Below, in pieces: positions 45,820-58,579 of a DNA stretch of 64,000 nt. Below the pieces are notes generated by a model. It ran no database searches, was not told where the DNA came from, and worked only from the letters and a program-made list of their open reading frames with translations. Origin of the DNA: Fulvia fulva. Taxonomy: Eukaryota > Ascomycota > Dothideomycetes > Mycosphaerellales > Mycosphaerellaceae. The DNA is taken from the NCBI RefSeq assembly GCF_020509005.1, contig NC_063016.1:3968001-4032000 (forward strand), written 5' to 3'. Made by a program: the position numbers and the translations under genes. Every line of letters starts with the position of its first letter. Position 1 is the first letter of the stretch.

Positions 45820-46370
45820 AGCGAAGATCTAAAACTAATGCCTAAGGAAGGTTACCGGGGTATATAAGTCGATACTAAAAAGGATACTTAAGTACGAGAC
45901 CGCTATACCGCTAATCGACCTATATATCTAGGGACTACGGACCTCCTACTTAGGTAAGTCGGTATAGTACCTAGTATAGAAGGTCATCGCTAGTATAGTC
46001 GTAAGGGCCCGCGAATTAGTACTAGCGTATAAGGGCATTCGACCCGGAAACGAGCCGAATTACCGGGTAAGGGACGAATAGCTAGTAATACGATAGGAAG
46101 GTAAGAAATCGTTTATAGAGTAACTATAGAAAGAGAGGTAGAACAACTAGGGTGTAGGGTATAGTAGACGCCCTTAGCTAGCGGGACAACCTAAGGAATG
46201 GTTAGCTACGAAATCCGCGGTTAAGTACCCCCCGAAGCTTATCTACTACCGCCTTACGAGGGTATAGAGTAGTATAGCAACCTAACTACGAAGCGAACAT
46301 ATCGGCCTCTAGAGGTACCTATTATAGAGGAAGGTTCTAGAATATATAAATACTAGCTATTTGTTATTCC
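45820..46370 (+). mobile_element. LINE-3, 3' segment
   Basis: Resumes the LINE after Gypsy-1b. It matches the reverse complement of LINE-4 at about 54,268-54,539 and then 46,790-47,046. About 204 bp present in LINE-4 (54,540-54,743) are missing at the Gypsy-1b junction. It contains the ORF2 C-terminus and 3' region, RIP-degraded. Confidence 0.82.
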
Positions 46371-46785
46371 CCTATTCTAGGACCCTATTTAGCCTATATA
46401 GGTATATATCTATTATTATATATAAAGGGAAACCCGAATAGGTAAAAACCCTTCCCGCCCCCGACCTCTCCTTATCTAGATTAGCTTTCCCTCTAAACGT
46501 ACGTAGTCTATATTACTACCCCGTTAGCCCCCGCTCCTAGCTAATCTTATCGCGCTACGCCGTGTCCTCTCTTCCTATACTACTCCTACTAGGCGGTACT
46601 ATTCTAGCTAGCCCTTCTCTAGTATCTAGTTCGTAATACGCCTAGGTCCTTAACGTTATTAAGAAGTGCCCTAATCGTCCGGTTCCTCGCCTTTACTTTT
46701 TACTCCCCCCTTCCTAGTAACTATCTCGGATAGACGAGGAGTACGTACCGTATATTCTAGGAGTAATAGCCGTAGTAGTAGCTAG
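46371..46785. other. Spacer between tail-to-tail LINEs; possible solo LTR or 3' UTR
   Basis: No gene. It contains a TATA-like ATATATAAAGGG near 46,425 followed by GAAAC and a CT-rich run, similar to 3,508-3,600. Similarity between LINE-3 and LINE-4 stops on both sides of it. Confidence 0.4.
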
Positions 46786-47046
46786 TATTTATATATTCTA
46801 GAACCTTCCTCTATAATAGGTACCCCTAGAGGCCGATATGTTCGCTTCGTAGTTAGGTTACTATACTACTCTATACCCTTATAAGGCGGTAGTAGATAAG
46901 CTTCGGGGGGTACTTAACCGCGGATTTCGTAGCTAACTATTCCTTAGGTTGTCCCGCTAGCTAAGGGCGTCTACTATACCCTACACCCTAGTTATTCTAC
47001 CTCTCTTTCTATAGTTACTCTATAAACGATTTCTTACCTTCCTATT
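46786..47046 (-). mobile_element. LINE-4, 3' segment
   Basis: An inverted copy of 46,110-46,370 (LINE-3). It ends at the CTATT target duplication of Gypsy-3 (47042-47046) and resumes at 54263. Confidence 0.85.
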
Positions 47047-47230
47047 TGTTACGGGTAGCCCGCGACCCCTTACTATAGCTACGTCGGCCCGGCTGAACCG
47101 CGGACCTTCTATATCGGGTTAGCGCGACTTAGCTTTGCTTTATAACTTCGCCGCGCCTCGCGCTCCTCTTTCGTAGCTTCGTAGAATAACAACTATCTCA
47201 TTCGGACCCTATAGTACGCGTGCCCTTATA
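47047..47230 (+). repeat. Gypsy-3 5' LTR
   Basis: 184 bp, beginning TGTTACGG like the Gypsy-2 LTR. Its last bases CCCTTATA are probably CCCTTACA after RIP. Confidence 0.92.
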
Positions 47231-47449
47231 GTTTGTTCTACCTTACTACCTAGATCGCGGATCTAGGTAAGGGACGCGTAATAACAGGAATAGACAGAAC
47301 CGTAGAACTCGAGAACGCGTAGAGCCGTATTAGAACACAGAACACGGTAAGGCGTATAGCGCGTAGATACCTAGAGAACGTAACGCGGCGATACTATTAG
47401 TAGGTAGTCGCGCGCTCGTAGATAGTTAGGATATAGGCACCGTTATGCC

Positions 47450-49550
47450 TCCCCCGAACCTAGATAACATAACTTTATAAATAGCGAACGGCGGCATACT
47501 ACCGCTACCTAAGCCTAAGGGTAAAAGTAAGTAGCGTACATCTCTTTTCCCCGACCTCTCCTCTTTTCCTTAGAGTTAGATATAGGACGACAACCGGCGG
47601 GTTATAGTAGACACCGGTGTCGCGCTATAACAAGAGATTAATAAAGCTTACTAGAAGGCCTTCGAGCGAGAAGAAGGTAGTAAGATTGACTTTATAGAAC
47701 TGTTCGAGTTTAAGCTCGAAGAGAACCTAGGCGGCGACCTAGACGAGGTGTATCTATTACTCGACGAGGCAGAACACATTCTCGTATCCGAATACTAGAA
47801 TGTCACCCTAGACAACCTTACGACCCTTACATCCTAACACCCGAAGACTACCTACGACTTCGTGCTATAAGTAGTCAACACGGCGATTACTAAGGGTAGA
47901 CAACTCGATATAATAGAGCGAGCTAACGACCTCTAGAACACCTAGTATACTACGCTATACACCGAATACGACCGTATCTATAAGATACTACGAAGTGAAG
48001 AGCTTGTTATATAGAAAATGGCAGTAGATCTTAAGAGCAAGAAGGATTACGACCTAGCTAAGTTTTAAGAGCTAGGGAAGAAATATAAGGAAGCTAACAA
48101 CCTATATAAGCAGTTTAGCAAGATCTACGAGAAGGAGAAGAAGAAGGCACAAGATGCTAAGGCGAAGAACTAGGCCCTATAACAAGAAGTCGATAACCTA
48201 AAGGCTCGGCTTAAGGTAGGAGATACTATATAGAACGGAGGTAGGGGCCGCTTAGGCCGCCGACCCTCTCGTTCCCGCCTACGCGAGACCTTACTCGAGT
48301 AGCTGTTACGTAGGTATCGCGAAGCTGCTAGTAGAGGGGGCGGTGGCGGTAGTAGTAATAACGATAGAGACGACGATAACCGTAGCGATAATAGCCGAGG
48401 ACGTAATAACGACCGTCCGCGACTAGGACCTAATAATAGTCGTGACTCGAGAATACGTAACACCCGTACCTAGACACTACTAGTTGACCTTCTAGAACGT
48501 CTCTTTACTATTGACCGCACCCTTACTCGCGGTATAGAGATCGGTAAGGGTATGCCTAACCCTAAGCACTTCAAGAACGATAACGACCCTAATTTTAATA
48601 GCTAGTACAGTAGTGTTCTCCTAAAGCTAACTATAGTAACCTTCCGTACTAAGGCAGATAGTCTACGCTTCGTATATAGGTAGACACAAGGTGATCCTTA
48701 GCGAAGTATTAAGCCGAGGATCCCTATACCTAGATAGTAGTCCTTTAACGAGTTTAAGACTAGAGAAGAGTTATTAGACTAGATGACACGCTAATATAGT
48801 ATACGTAATAAGGGAACTAAGGCTATAGTTAATATTGCTACCTATAAGTAAGAACAAGGCGAAACCTTTATAGCCTTCTATACCCGCTACTCGAAGTTGC
48901 GCGCCTAGATGTTATAGACCGATAAGACCGAGCTTATACTATTTCGTAACCGACTAAACCGTAAGTACTTTATTAAGACCTTCGACGACCGCGAAGTCGA
49001 CCGCCGCCTAGATAGTATATAAGACGTTATCGAGGAGTGTACCGTACTAGACGAGAGTTTCTACGAGACAGATCGACTATACCCGTAGAAGGAGCGCCCC
49101 CGGGGCAATAGTAACTCGAACAGCAATAGCGGCTAGAACAACTAGAATAACGGTAACGTAGTTACTAGTGCCGCTACCGGTGTAGTAGGTGCCTTAGTAT
49201 AGCGCCTACTATAGTACGCTAGTACTAAGAAGAAGGAGGATCTGCCGACATATCTATAGAACCTACCTACGCTTAACCGTAAGTAGCGCGAAGACCTTAA
49301 GAAGTAGGGTAAGTACTACCGCTACCGTATAGGTTCTTACGTATCGACTAACCCTAAATGCCTAATATATAGGTACGATAGCGACTATCGCCTACCGCGT
49401 CTACGTAATACTACGCCGAATCCGAACGCGAACCTTAGTTCCCTAGCCGCCGATCCGCGGTAGGGAAATAGCACGACCGCTACCTAAGCGTAGTAGATAG
49501 CGGTCACCCGAACTTCCTAGGACAGAAAGAGTATAAGATTAAGAGACACG
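47450..49550 (+). pseudogene. Gypsy-3 gag, RIP-degraded
   Basis: A long interrupted frame. It has a Lys/Glu-rich helical region near 48,000-48,180, a Gly/Asn/Arg-rich linker near 48,240-48,470 (run of glycines at about 48,335), a capsid-like region near 48,560-49,080, an Asn/Ser-rich stretch near 49,100, and a damaged zinc knuckle near 49,308-49,370. The start codon is lost. Pol follows at -1. Confidence 0.75.
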
Positions 49551-49559
49551 GAACGTAAG

Positions 49560-52500
49560 AGACGGTAATAGACTATAGTAAGGAGCTTAAGATATCGGCA
49601 TACGTACTAGATAAGTAATAGCTAGCTATACACCCTTATATAGTGTTACCCGTAATAATATAATAGAGAAAGGCTCGAGGCCTTATAGATTCTGCTTCTA
49701 CCTCTCTCTTTCTTGACTAGAAATTTATACGCAAATATATAATACCCCTGATCCCTTTGACGCAAAGCCGACGACTAACACTAGGAGATAGAACGGCTAC
49801 TACGCGGTAGATTATATACGCGGCCCCTATAGACGTAGTTATAGGCGATCATTACGAGCAAATATTATACTACGTCACCGACCTCGAATACGACATCGTC
49901 TTTAGCCTACCGTAGCTTATAGCGTATAACCTAAACATCTTCTAGGAGATAGGCGAGGTGGTATTTAGGTCGGATTACTGCTTTGGTCACTGTCTACAGA
50001 ATAAGACACCGATAACAGTGTAATCCCTAAACTATCGCGAGAAGAAGAAGTAGGTACTAGTACGGTACGGACTAGAGCCCTTTACTAGAGAAGTAGCGAG
50101 CTTTATAGTAGGAGGGGCAGAGCTGAACGTCTTATTATATGACCTAGAAGACATAGACGATGAAGAAGTGGACTACTAGGGCGTTTCTTAACGCGCGTAG
50201 GGAATGTACGCGTACCGGCCTAGGGCTAAGTGCTTCTATATTATGCCTACTAGGCGTAAGAGCGACGGCGGAGAGCTTAAGCTAAGTATAATAGCTGCTA
50301 ATAATCTAGACCAATTCTTGAACAAGCAGTTTAATTACAACCCGAAGGAGAAGTTGCCGCTAATATACTACGATATTACGGACGCTTTCTTAGCTAAGGA
50401 TCATAAAGGACTCCTACCTTACCGACTAGGCGTAGATCATGAGATTCATATTAAGCCTAATAGTCTATAAGAGCTACTATACCGCAAGCCCTACGGCCTA
50501 GCTAAGAAGGAGAACGAGGTAGTTAAGAAATGGCTAGACGAGTAAATATCTAAAGGGAAGGTACGGAAAGTAGGGCAAAAGACGAACTAGTCTCCTATAC
50601 TAGTGCTAGTAGTACGTAAGCCTAGAGGTAGGCTACGTGTTTATATCGACTATAGAGGATTGAATGCGATCACTATTAAGAACCGGTATCCGATTCCCTT
50701 GATATAAGAGACGCTTAACCGTATATACGGCAAGAAGTACTTCACAAAGCTAGACATTATAGTAGCCTTTAATAAGTTACGGATAGCTAAAGGGCACGAG
50801 TAGTTAATAGCGTTTACGACATGATACGGCATCTACGAGTGTCTAGTGTTGCCATTCGGCTTGTGTAACGGACTAGTATCGTTCTAATTATACATTAATA
50901 AGGTCTTATAAGAACACCTAGACGACTTTATATCGGCCTACCTAGATGACGTACTTATCTTCAGTGACACCTTAGAGGAGCACATTAAACACGTACGGAA
51001 GGTTCTTACTAAGCTACGCGATATAGGACTTATAGTAGACATCGACAAAAGCGAATTCTACTAACAGAAGGTGAAGTATCTTAGGCTAATTATAACCCCT
51101 AACGGTATCGAGATAGACCCCGAGAAACTCGAATGTATTTAGATATAGGAAGCTCCTAAGAACCTAAAGGATGTCTAGGCCTTCCTTAGATTTGCCAACT
51201 TCTATAGGCGGTTTATCGAAGCATTTTCGCGTATAGCTACTCCTCTTACAAACCTGACTAAGTCGGACGGACTAAGCAATCATAAGAACAGAAGGATTCA
51301 ATAGTCACTAGATTGCTAACGAGCCTTTAACAATTTGAAAGCTACGTTTAGTAAAGCCGGCATGCTCGTACATTACGTACTAGGTAGGGAAATAGTAATA
51401 GAGACAGATTCTTCAGATTTTGTGAACGCCGGCGTGCTTTCGTAGTATGACGAGAATGGTGTGCTATATCCTATAGCCTTCTACTCGAAGAAGTTAAGTC
51501 TATAGGAGTATAATTATGAAATCTATAACAAGGAACTATTAGCTATTATCAAGGCTTTTAAGGAATAGAGACCCGAGCTCGCCTACGAGGCAGATAATAA
51601 GGACTTATAGCTAGTCAAGATTTACACCGACTATAAGAACCTAGAATACTTTATAACGACAAAGTAGCTAAATCGGCGACAAGCGCGTTAGGCTAAGTTC
51701 TTATTACAGTTCAACTTTAAGATAATATACCGTCTAGGACTTTAAGGTATAAAGCTAGACAGCCTGACGAGACGTAGCTAGGACCTTCCGTAGGGGGTGG
51801 ACGACCCTCGGAACTAGCATTAGTATCAGACATTACTACCTCCTAAGCGATTCCTTAAGATCGCCTCACTATAGGTAATAGTAGAAGATGCGCCGGAAGA
51901 AGAGGAACTAGTACCGCTAAACCCTAAAGCTAAAGAGTTTATACCTATAGAACGAGATGCGCCTACTAAACAACCGGCGACGCGTAAAAGTTAGCGGGAA
52001 GCCGAACTCGAGTATCGAATGTCGACGGCGTACGTAACCGATAACGAGCTCAAGACCGCGATTAAGGACCTATAGAAAGACCGTACTCCTACACTACTAT
52101 AGAGAGCGAAGATTTACCTAGTATACTATAAAGTAGATAGCGACCTACTATATGTTCGAAATTAATACGACGGCTAGAGCTTATAGGTACTAAATGACTA
52201 AGCTTTATAGACTAGGATAATCAAGATAAACTATAACGCTCTAGTAGTAGGCTATCTAGGACGAGCTCGTACTTATAAACTCGTAGCACGTGAATTCTAC
52301 TGGCCTAGATTAGCGAGATCCGTACGTAGATATACCGCGAATTGCCGTACCTACCGTATAACAAAATCTCTACACTCCTAGCCACTAGGATTACTATAGC
52401 CACTTCCTGTTCTAGATCGGCCTTAGAAACACATTGTAGTCGACTTCGTTATCGGACTCCTAGATAGCACTCTTAACGGCATAGTCTATAACAATATTAT

Positions 52501-54075
52501 AACCGTTACTAATAGGCTTACTAAGGAAGTCGAGCTGATCCCTATTAGCGTAATAATAGCACAGAATACGGCAAGGCTTTTCCTTAAACATATGTTTCGT
52601 CGGCGCGGGTTTCCTAATACTATTATATTAGACCGTAGTAAGTAGTAGGTTGCTACCTTCTAGAAGAAACTCTATAAGATGCTCCGTACAAATCGTAAGC
52701 TAAGTTCTTCGTATTACCTAGAAACTAATAGATAGTCAGAACGTACTAACTAGGCGATAGAACAGTATCTCCGTATATTTACTAATAAGGCATAGGATAA
52801 CTAGGCAGAATGGCTATGCCTTGCTTAGTTCGCGATCAATAATCACCTATCTAAGACTACTAGTATGTCGCCGTTCTACGCTACCTTAGGATACAACCCT
52901 GAATTTATAAAGCGAGTTGACCTAAACGCTAGAAAGGAGAGAGGACTAACTACTCTCTAGCGACTAGATACGCGATCAGTAGAAACCTTTATACGTCGAA
53001 TTTACGAGCTTCACAAACACCTTTAAGAGAATATACGAATGTTATAAGCTCTCTAAGTAGAGGTAGCAAACCGCTACCGAAGCATTCCTCTAGACTATAA
53101 GGTAGGTGATTAGGTATATCTTAGCACTAAGAACATCCGTACGACTCGACTATCTAAGAAGCTAGACAGGAGATATACCGGCCCTTACTAGATTACGGAA
53201 GTTATACCGGCTAGACTCTCTTATCGACTAAAACTATTAGACGCTCTAGTAGGACTTAATAACTACTTCTATACCTTACTACTAGAACGAGCCGACCACC
53301 CCGATTTCCTACTACTTAAAGGGCAGTATCTAGCGCCGCTACTACCGATAACTATCGAACCTAACACTACCGAGGCTAATATAGCAGCCGATATAGTAGT
53401 AGCACCTACGTATATATACGAGGTAGAAAAGATCCTTAACATATACACCCGTAAGCGGGCAGGTAAGGTAAAGAAGGGGCATAAGCGTAAAGTAGATATA
53501 TAGTATAAGGTGAAATGGGCTGGATATTAGAACGAGGAGGATAGTGAGACCTAGTAACCTATAGAGGATATACTTGAATACGTAGCCGCCGCTATTATAG
53601 ACTTTCACTATAACCGGCCGGAGTTGTCTACGCCTATAGGCTTCGTAGCTCTATCTAACTAGTCCCTACTAGCTACTAAGATGCTCGGGCTCAACTTAAT
53701 TAGGGTCATTCCGAAAGACACCGTTACGAATGAGTCGCCTCGAGCCTTACCTCTAATAGAATCTGCTCCGTATATATTCGATACTCGAGTAGAGCCTATA
53801 GAGCCTACAATAATACCTAACTTTAGTTATAAGGATTATACGCGAGTACGAGCCGAAGATAGACTTAGATCTAGGGCAAGCTAGCTAACTAGGTAATATG
53901 TTTCTCGAAGGAAGCCGGTCGAGGATAGTCTTAATAGAGCGAATGCGATATTATCGGATGACGATAGGGCACTAGAGGATGATTCGGCATTCGCGCGATT
54001 ATAGAGCTCGATAGGCAAGTGGCCTTATAAGGTAGATAACGCTTAGAGGACTAAGGCGTGTTTTAGGAGGGGGGG
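49560..54075 (+). pseudogene. Gypsy-3 pol (PR-RT-RH-IN-chromodomain), RIP-degraded
   Basis: The protease site near 49,685 reads I-D-S-A-S. The reverse transcriptase has [13 protein letters not shown] near 50,615-50,655 and Y-L-D-D-V at about 50,939-50,953. RNase H is near 51,400-51,550 (E-T-D-S-S-D and Y-N-Y-E-I-Y-N-K-E-L-L). The integrase runs from about 52,230 through V-D-F-V-I-G-L-L near 52,440 to 53,000. The chromodomain at about 53,417-53,620 has Y-E-V-E-K-I-L and Y-K-V-K-W-A-G-Y, its aromatic residues largely preserved. Stops throughout. The best-preserved chromodomain in the window. Confidence 0.87.
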
Positions 54076-54078
54076 TAC

Positions 54079-54262
54079 TATTACGGGTAGCCCGCAACCC
54101 CTTACTATAGCTACGTCGGCCCGGCTGAACCGCGGACCTTCTATATCGGGTTAGCGCGGCTTAGCTTTGCTTTATAACTTCGCCGCGCCTCGCGCTCCTC
54201 TTTCGTAGCTTCGTAGAATAACAACTATCTCATTCGGACCCTATAGTACGCACGCCCTTATA
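54079..54262 (+). repeat. Gypsy-3 3' LTR
   Basis: 184 bp directly behind a G-rich polypurine tract. It begins TATTACGG (G to A in TGTTACGG). Confidence 0.92.
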
Positions 54263-54267
54263 CTATT

Positions 54268-57060
54268 ATATTACTAGCTATTCGTCCCTTACCCGGTAGT
54301 TCGGCTCGTTTCCGGGTCGAATACCCTTATACGCTAGTACTAATTCGTAGGCCCTTACGACTATACTAGCGATGACCTTCTATACTAGGTACTATACCGA
54401 CTTGCCTAAGTAGGAGGTCCGTAGTCCCTAGATATATAGGTCGATCGGCGGTATAGCGGTCTCGTACTTAAGTATCCTCGTTAGTATCGACTTATATACC
54501 CCGGTAACCTTCCTTAGGCATTAGTTTTAGATCCTCGCTAGCGGCGCGACGAGTCCCTTCGATAGGTAGGCCCTCTCGCCTAAGGACTACACTTGGCTAC
54601 TATAGGTAAGGACTAGCCGTATAATAGCCGTATATAGAAGTCGTAACTACCGAAAGTCCGCCCCCTATATAGACGTAGTAAGCCTCTAGTATAATGCTAT
54701 ATTCTGTTTAGCTTTCCGTAATATTGCCTATACGTGCTTCCTCTACCGTAGCGCCGGGTCTACCTATAGTCCAAGGATCCTAAGCTAATTTGCCGGGTTA
54801 GTCGTATGCCCCTATATCTAGATAGAAGCTTATATATTATAGAACCGTAGCCGGCGCGTAAAGTATATTAGATTGTACTTTTCTAGGGCAAACCGAGCCC
54901 TATACCTCCTAGCCTAGTCCTCGTAGATCTTATGCTTCTCTTCTAGTAGCCTATAGTTCTCCTTAGTCGAGGAAGACTACGCTAGGATATTTATGTCGTC
55001 TACGAAGCCGCTCGTAGCGTTGTTCTAGGATTCTAGGGCTAGGAGCAGCGTCGCTATAAAGAAGAGGAACAGAATAGGTACTAGCGGTAAGCCTTACGGG
55101 ATTCTAGTATAGACTACTTAAAATAGGCTTCTATACTAGCCGACTAGGATCGACGTACTACGGTTTTAGAGGTAGGACCGTACGAAGTTAATAAGCTACT
55201 TAGGGAGTTCTTTCGACCTTAGGATATAGAGTAGCCGCGGGTATAACACGTAGTCGAAGGCTCCCGATATGTCTAGGCTAAGTAAGGAAGCCACCTTGTC
55301 CCTATTCTTATACTAGATAGCCTTTACCTAAGAGGTGATAAGTTCTATCGCGGATAGCGTCGATTGCTATAGACGCGCACCTATCTAGGTGTCCGGGAGT
55401 AGGGAGTGTTCCTCTGCCGCCTCGGAGAGTCTCGTTATAACTAGCTTCTTAAGCGCCTTCCTAAGAGTATTAAGGAGCGCAATTAGGCGGTACGACTTTA
55501 CCTACGTATAGTCTTCCTTTTACGGCTTACGTAGGACTACTATCGTCGATTATTTAAATACTATCGGGTAGTATCCGGTCTATAGGTAGGCGTTAAAGAT
55601 TGCTACGACTACTAGGGCTAGTTAATCTCTATACTTCTTTAGTAGCTCGTTTAGGATCCTATCCGGCCCCGGGGCTTTCTTCGCTAGTAACTTCCTAAGT
55701 ATAGCGGTAACTTCTCCCTCGGATATATTCTATTAGACCGCGATACTAGGGGCTAGGGGAGTAGAGCTATTTATATCGCTTAGATTAGCCTCGACTAGGG
55801 GCGGGAAGAACTTACTAGCTAGTAGACGCGCCTTGGCCTCGGGGTCGCTAACCGGGCTACTAGGCGATTGTAGCGCTAGGATAGAGAAGGAGGGGCCCTA
55901 TATAGGGTCCTATCGGGCCTATTTCGCTAGCTTCTATATCCTCGCTAGCTTATCGGCAATTTCTTCTACTATAGCTCTCTAGCCGACTACTTTCTCCCTC
56001 CGTATCGTAGCTTTCTTCTATTAGTATGCCTCCCTATATACGTTCTAGGCCTCCTTACTATAGCTACTCGTCTATACCCGGCGGGCTCTCCTTACTTCTC
56101 TTACTACCGTAGTATACTTCGGCGTCTAGTATAGTTTAGACTATGTCGTTAGTTAGGTAAGCGGAACGTAAAGTAAGGTCGCTTTTCCTATTTCGTCTAT
56201 TAACCCCTAGACTACTTCGTCTATCTCGTCTTTACTATTAGATTGCTACTACGCGATCTAGACTAGCCTCTTAGAGTCATCGAGGTACGCCTAGATATTG
56301 GCCTAGTAGGCCTTTCCCTAGTTTAGCTTAGGAGTTCTTACTAGTATATATTATATCTATATCGTAATAGAGGTCCTAACTAGTATATAGTCTAACGACG
56401 CCTCGAGTTTATGTTCGATCCTATAGTAGGTTACCGTATAGTAGTAGCTATCTAAGATCTAGGAGAGGTCGATCGTGCCTTAGAGTCCCCCTCTCTTCTA
56501 GGTGCCTAGGTCCTTCGGGGTATTAAGGGCAATTACGTTGCTCGCTATTAAGTCGAGTACTTCGTCGGCTATAGGGTGCGGCTATATAAGGCTTTCCTAG
56601 GAAGGGTAGTATATATTAAAGTCTCCTACTACGATATAGTAGCCTTGTCTCTTAAGCGTACTATCTAGGTGTCTATAGACCCCTAGGTCGCGGCTAGACC
56701 TCGAGGCTAGCGGTTGTATATATAGGTTGTATATCTAGGTGCTACCTACGTAGAGGGAGGTAATATCGCCCCCGCCTTCTTCGTCTACGTAGTATACTAC
56801 CTCCTAGTCGGATTCTAGTATGTCCTTGCTAATATAGAAGTACGTACGGGGTCTGCCGTCGCCTCGTAGGTATATCGTATAGCCTAGTAACTTATAGGTC
56901 GTTAGTCTCTTATAGTACGGGTTAATCTATAGCTCCTAGATTATAAGGACGTAGTAGACGCGCGGGGGCGCCTCGTATAGAAAATAGTTCTAGACTATAT
57001 CCTTGCTATAGTTAACGTTATACTAGATAATACTAAGCGTATCGAGGCTAGTTATCGGCA
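54268..57060 (-). pseudogene. LINE-4 ORF2 (endonuclease-reverse transcriptase)
   Basis: Read right to left. An endonuclease begins near 57,050 and shows G-D-F-N at about 56,605-56,620. The reverse transcriptase has A-P-G-P-D near 55,655-55,675 and G-F-V-D-D-I-N-I-L-A at about 54,980-55,012. It is interrupted by many TAG/TAA codons. The polymerase Asp pair is preserved, but the frame is not translatable. Confidence 0.83.
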
Positions 57061-58375
57061 TCGACAATCATTTCCTCTATATCGTCCTATGTCCTACTAC
57101 CTAGCGCGTCCTAGTCTACGCGTATCGGTTATATACTAAAGGGGAGCCGGGCCTAGTTAGATTCCCTCGCCGTAACTAGTAGAGTACGTAGCCTCCCGTA
57201 CGCCCTAGGTTACGTATCCTTTATATTATTCTCGGCCCTAGGGCGCTTATGCCCGACCGCTACTAGCTAGTTCCGGTATAGACTAGCCTTACGGTCGCCG
57301 TAGAATCTTAGGGCGACGGTTCTGTTTATAATTGCCTTATTTTTCGCTAGATTCCGCTATAGGCATTCCGCGCTATACGTTAGGTAGTACCCCGGACAGT
57401 TCGCGTACCGCCTCGTAGCTAATATATAGTCCCTAGATATATAGTCTCTTATATAGTTCGAGTAGGCCTACTTGTTTATATACGTATAGGTTTAGTGTCT
57501 ATACTATTAGTATTTAAAGTATTAGAGGACGCGAAAGGATAAGGAGTACTTTTCAACTATCTTAAGGCTATATTACTAGACTAGGCCTTGTTCTATCGCT
57601 AGATCCACCGCTTTCGCGTCTTATAGCTATACTATTAGCGCCGAGGCCTTCTTACCTTCTAGCCATTTCCTATAGAGCCAAATCGCCTTCTAGATTAGAG
57701 AGTTAAGAGTGACCGGGTTGTCCTCTTAGAGAGTACGTAGGTAACCTTAGTTAGTTAGGTCGAACTCTTTAGGTATGTCGTAGACTAGGATCGTAAATTG
57801 CTTCGTTAAGACCTTTGCTAATACCGTAACCTTAGATACCTACTATAGCTATACCTCTAGGTACCTCCTAGTAGTAGTAGAGCTAGTATAGATCTATAGA
57901 GTACCGTTAGACTATTAGTTTACTACGACTACCCCTAGTTAATTAATTCGCTAGGCGGGCTCCTTGTTTAATAGCTTCGTAACTTCGGCCTAGTCTTCCT
58001 TTACTACAATACGGATCGTAACTATATCGTACGTTAGGCGGGGGCCTAGTATCGAAGCCGCGACTAATACCTAGCTATAGGTGTGTTAATTCCGGGTAGC
58101 CTTATTAATCGCCTAAGACGTCGTCCTTATTTCTTATTGCCCTCGGTAATACGATAGTACTAGCGCCGTACGTAGCTAAGTGATTATCACCTATAGAGAC
58201 CGGTATAGGAGCTAATCGTTAGTTTCTATACTTTTTACGTCCTCTATAAGTTACTACTAGTTGTCTTAGGGGAGCTTCGCCTATAGAGCCGTAGGCGCTA
58301 GTAGTACCGTAGCCTAGGCTACTATTACCTAGGAGTTGCCTAATGTAGCTAGGCACCTCCGCGGCGTTTAGAGCT
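57060..58375 (-). pseudogene. LINE-4 ORF1 (zinc-knuckle RNA-binding protein), degraded
   Basis: Minus-strand frame with stops. Knuckle-like clusters lie at about 57,440-57,540, where cysteines read as tyrosines. The upstream part (57,600-58,370) is charged and alanine-rich. No start codon is identifiable. Homologous in position to ORF1 of LINE-1 and LINE-2. Confidence 0.65.
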
Positions 58376-58579
58376 ATAGAGCTAAAGAAATAGGGTGAAG
58401 AGAACTTTAAGCTATCTAAATTAAATAAGGTAGAACTCCCTTAATTCTAGGGGTAGTAGCCTACTTTATAGATTATTAGAATGGCCTTAATAAGGGCTTT
58501 CGAATGTGTCGTGTTTAGCGATAGCGCCGATAGACGTCGTCTAAGAGAAGTTAAGCCTAATAGAAATCCGAGGCTAAGG
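58376..58579. other. RIP-mutated stretch, unassigned
   Basis: Nothing recognised. It lies between LINE-4 and the pogo end fragment and could be a diverged part of the pogo transposase gene. Confidence 0.3.

Larger units (their letters stand above)
47047..54262 (+). mobile_element. Gypsy-3: complete chromodomain LTR retrotransposon
   Basis: 7216 bp with 184-bp LTRs (47047-47230 and 54079-54262) and a perfect CTATT target duplication (47042-47046 and 54263-54267). Gag is followed by protease, reverse transcriptase, RNase H, integrase and chromodomain, with pol in the -1 frame relative to gag. The LTRs differ at only a few positions. RIP-mutated throughout. Confidence 0.93.
54263..58375 (-). 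mobile_element. LINE-4, main body
   Basis: The most complete member of the LINE-3/LINE-4 family; with 46786-47046 it is about 4.4 kb. ORF2 and ORF1 are both present. The 5' edge near 58,375 is estimated from loss of recognisable coding sequence. CA/TG-depleted, CG- and TA-rich. Confidence 0.82.
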
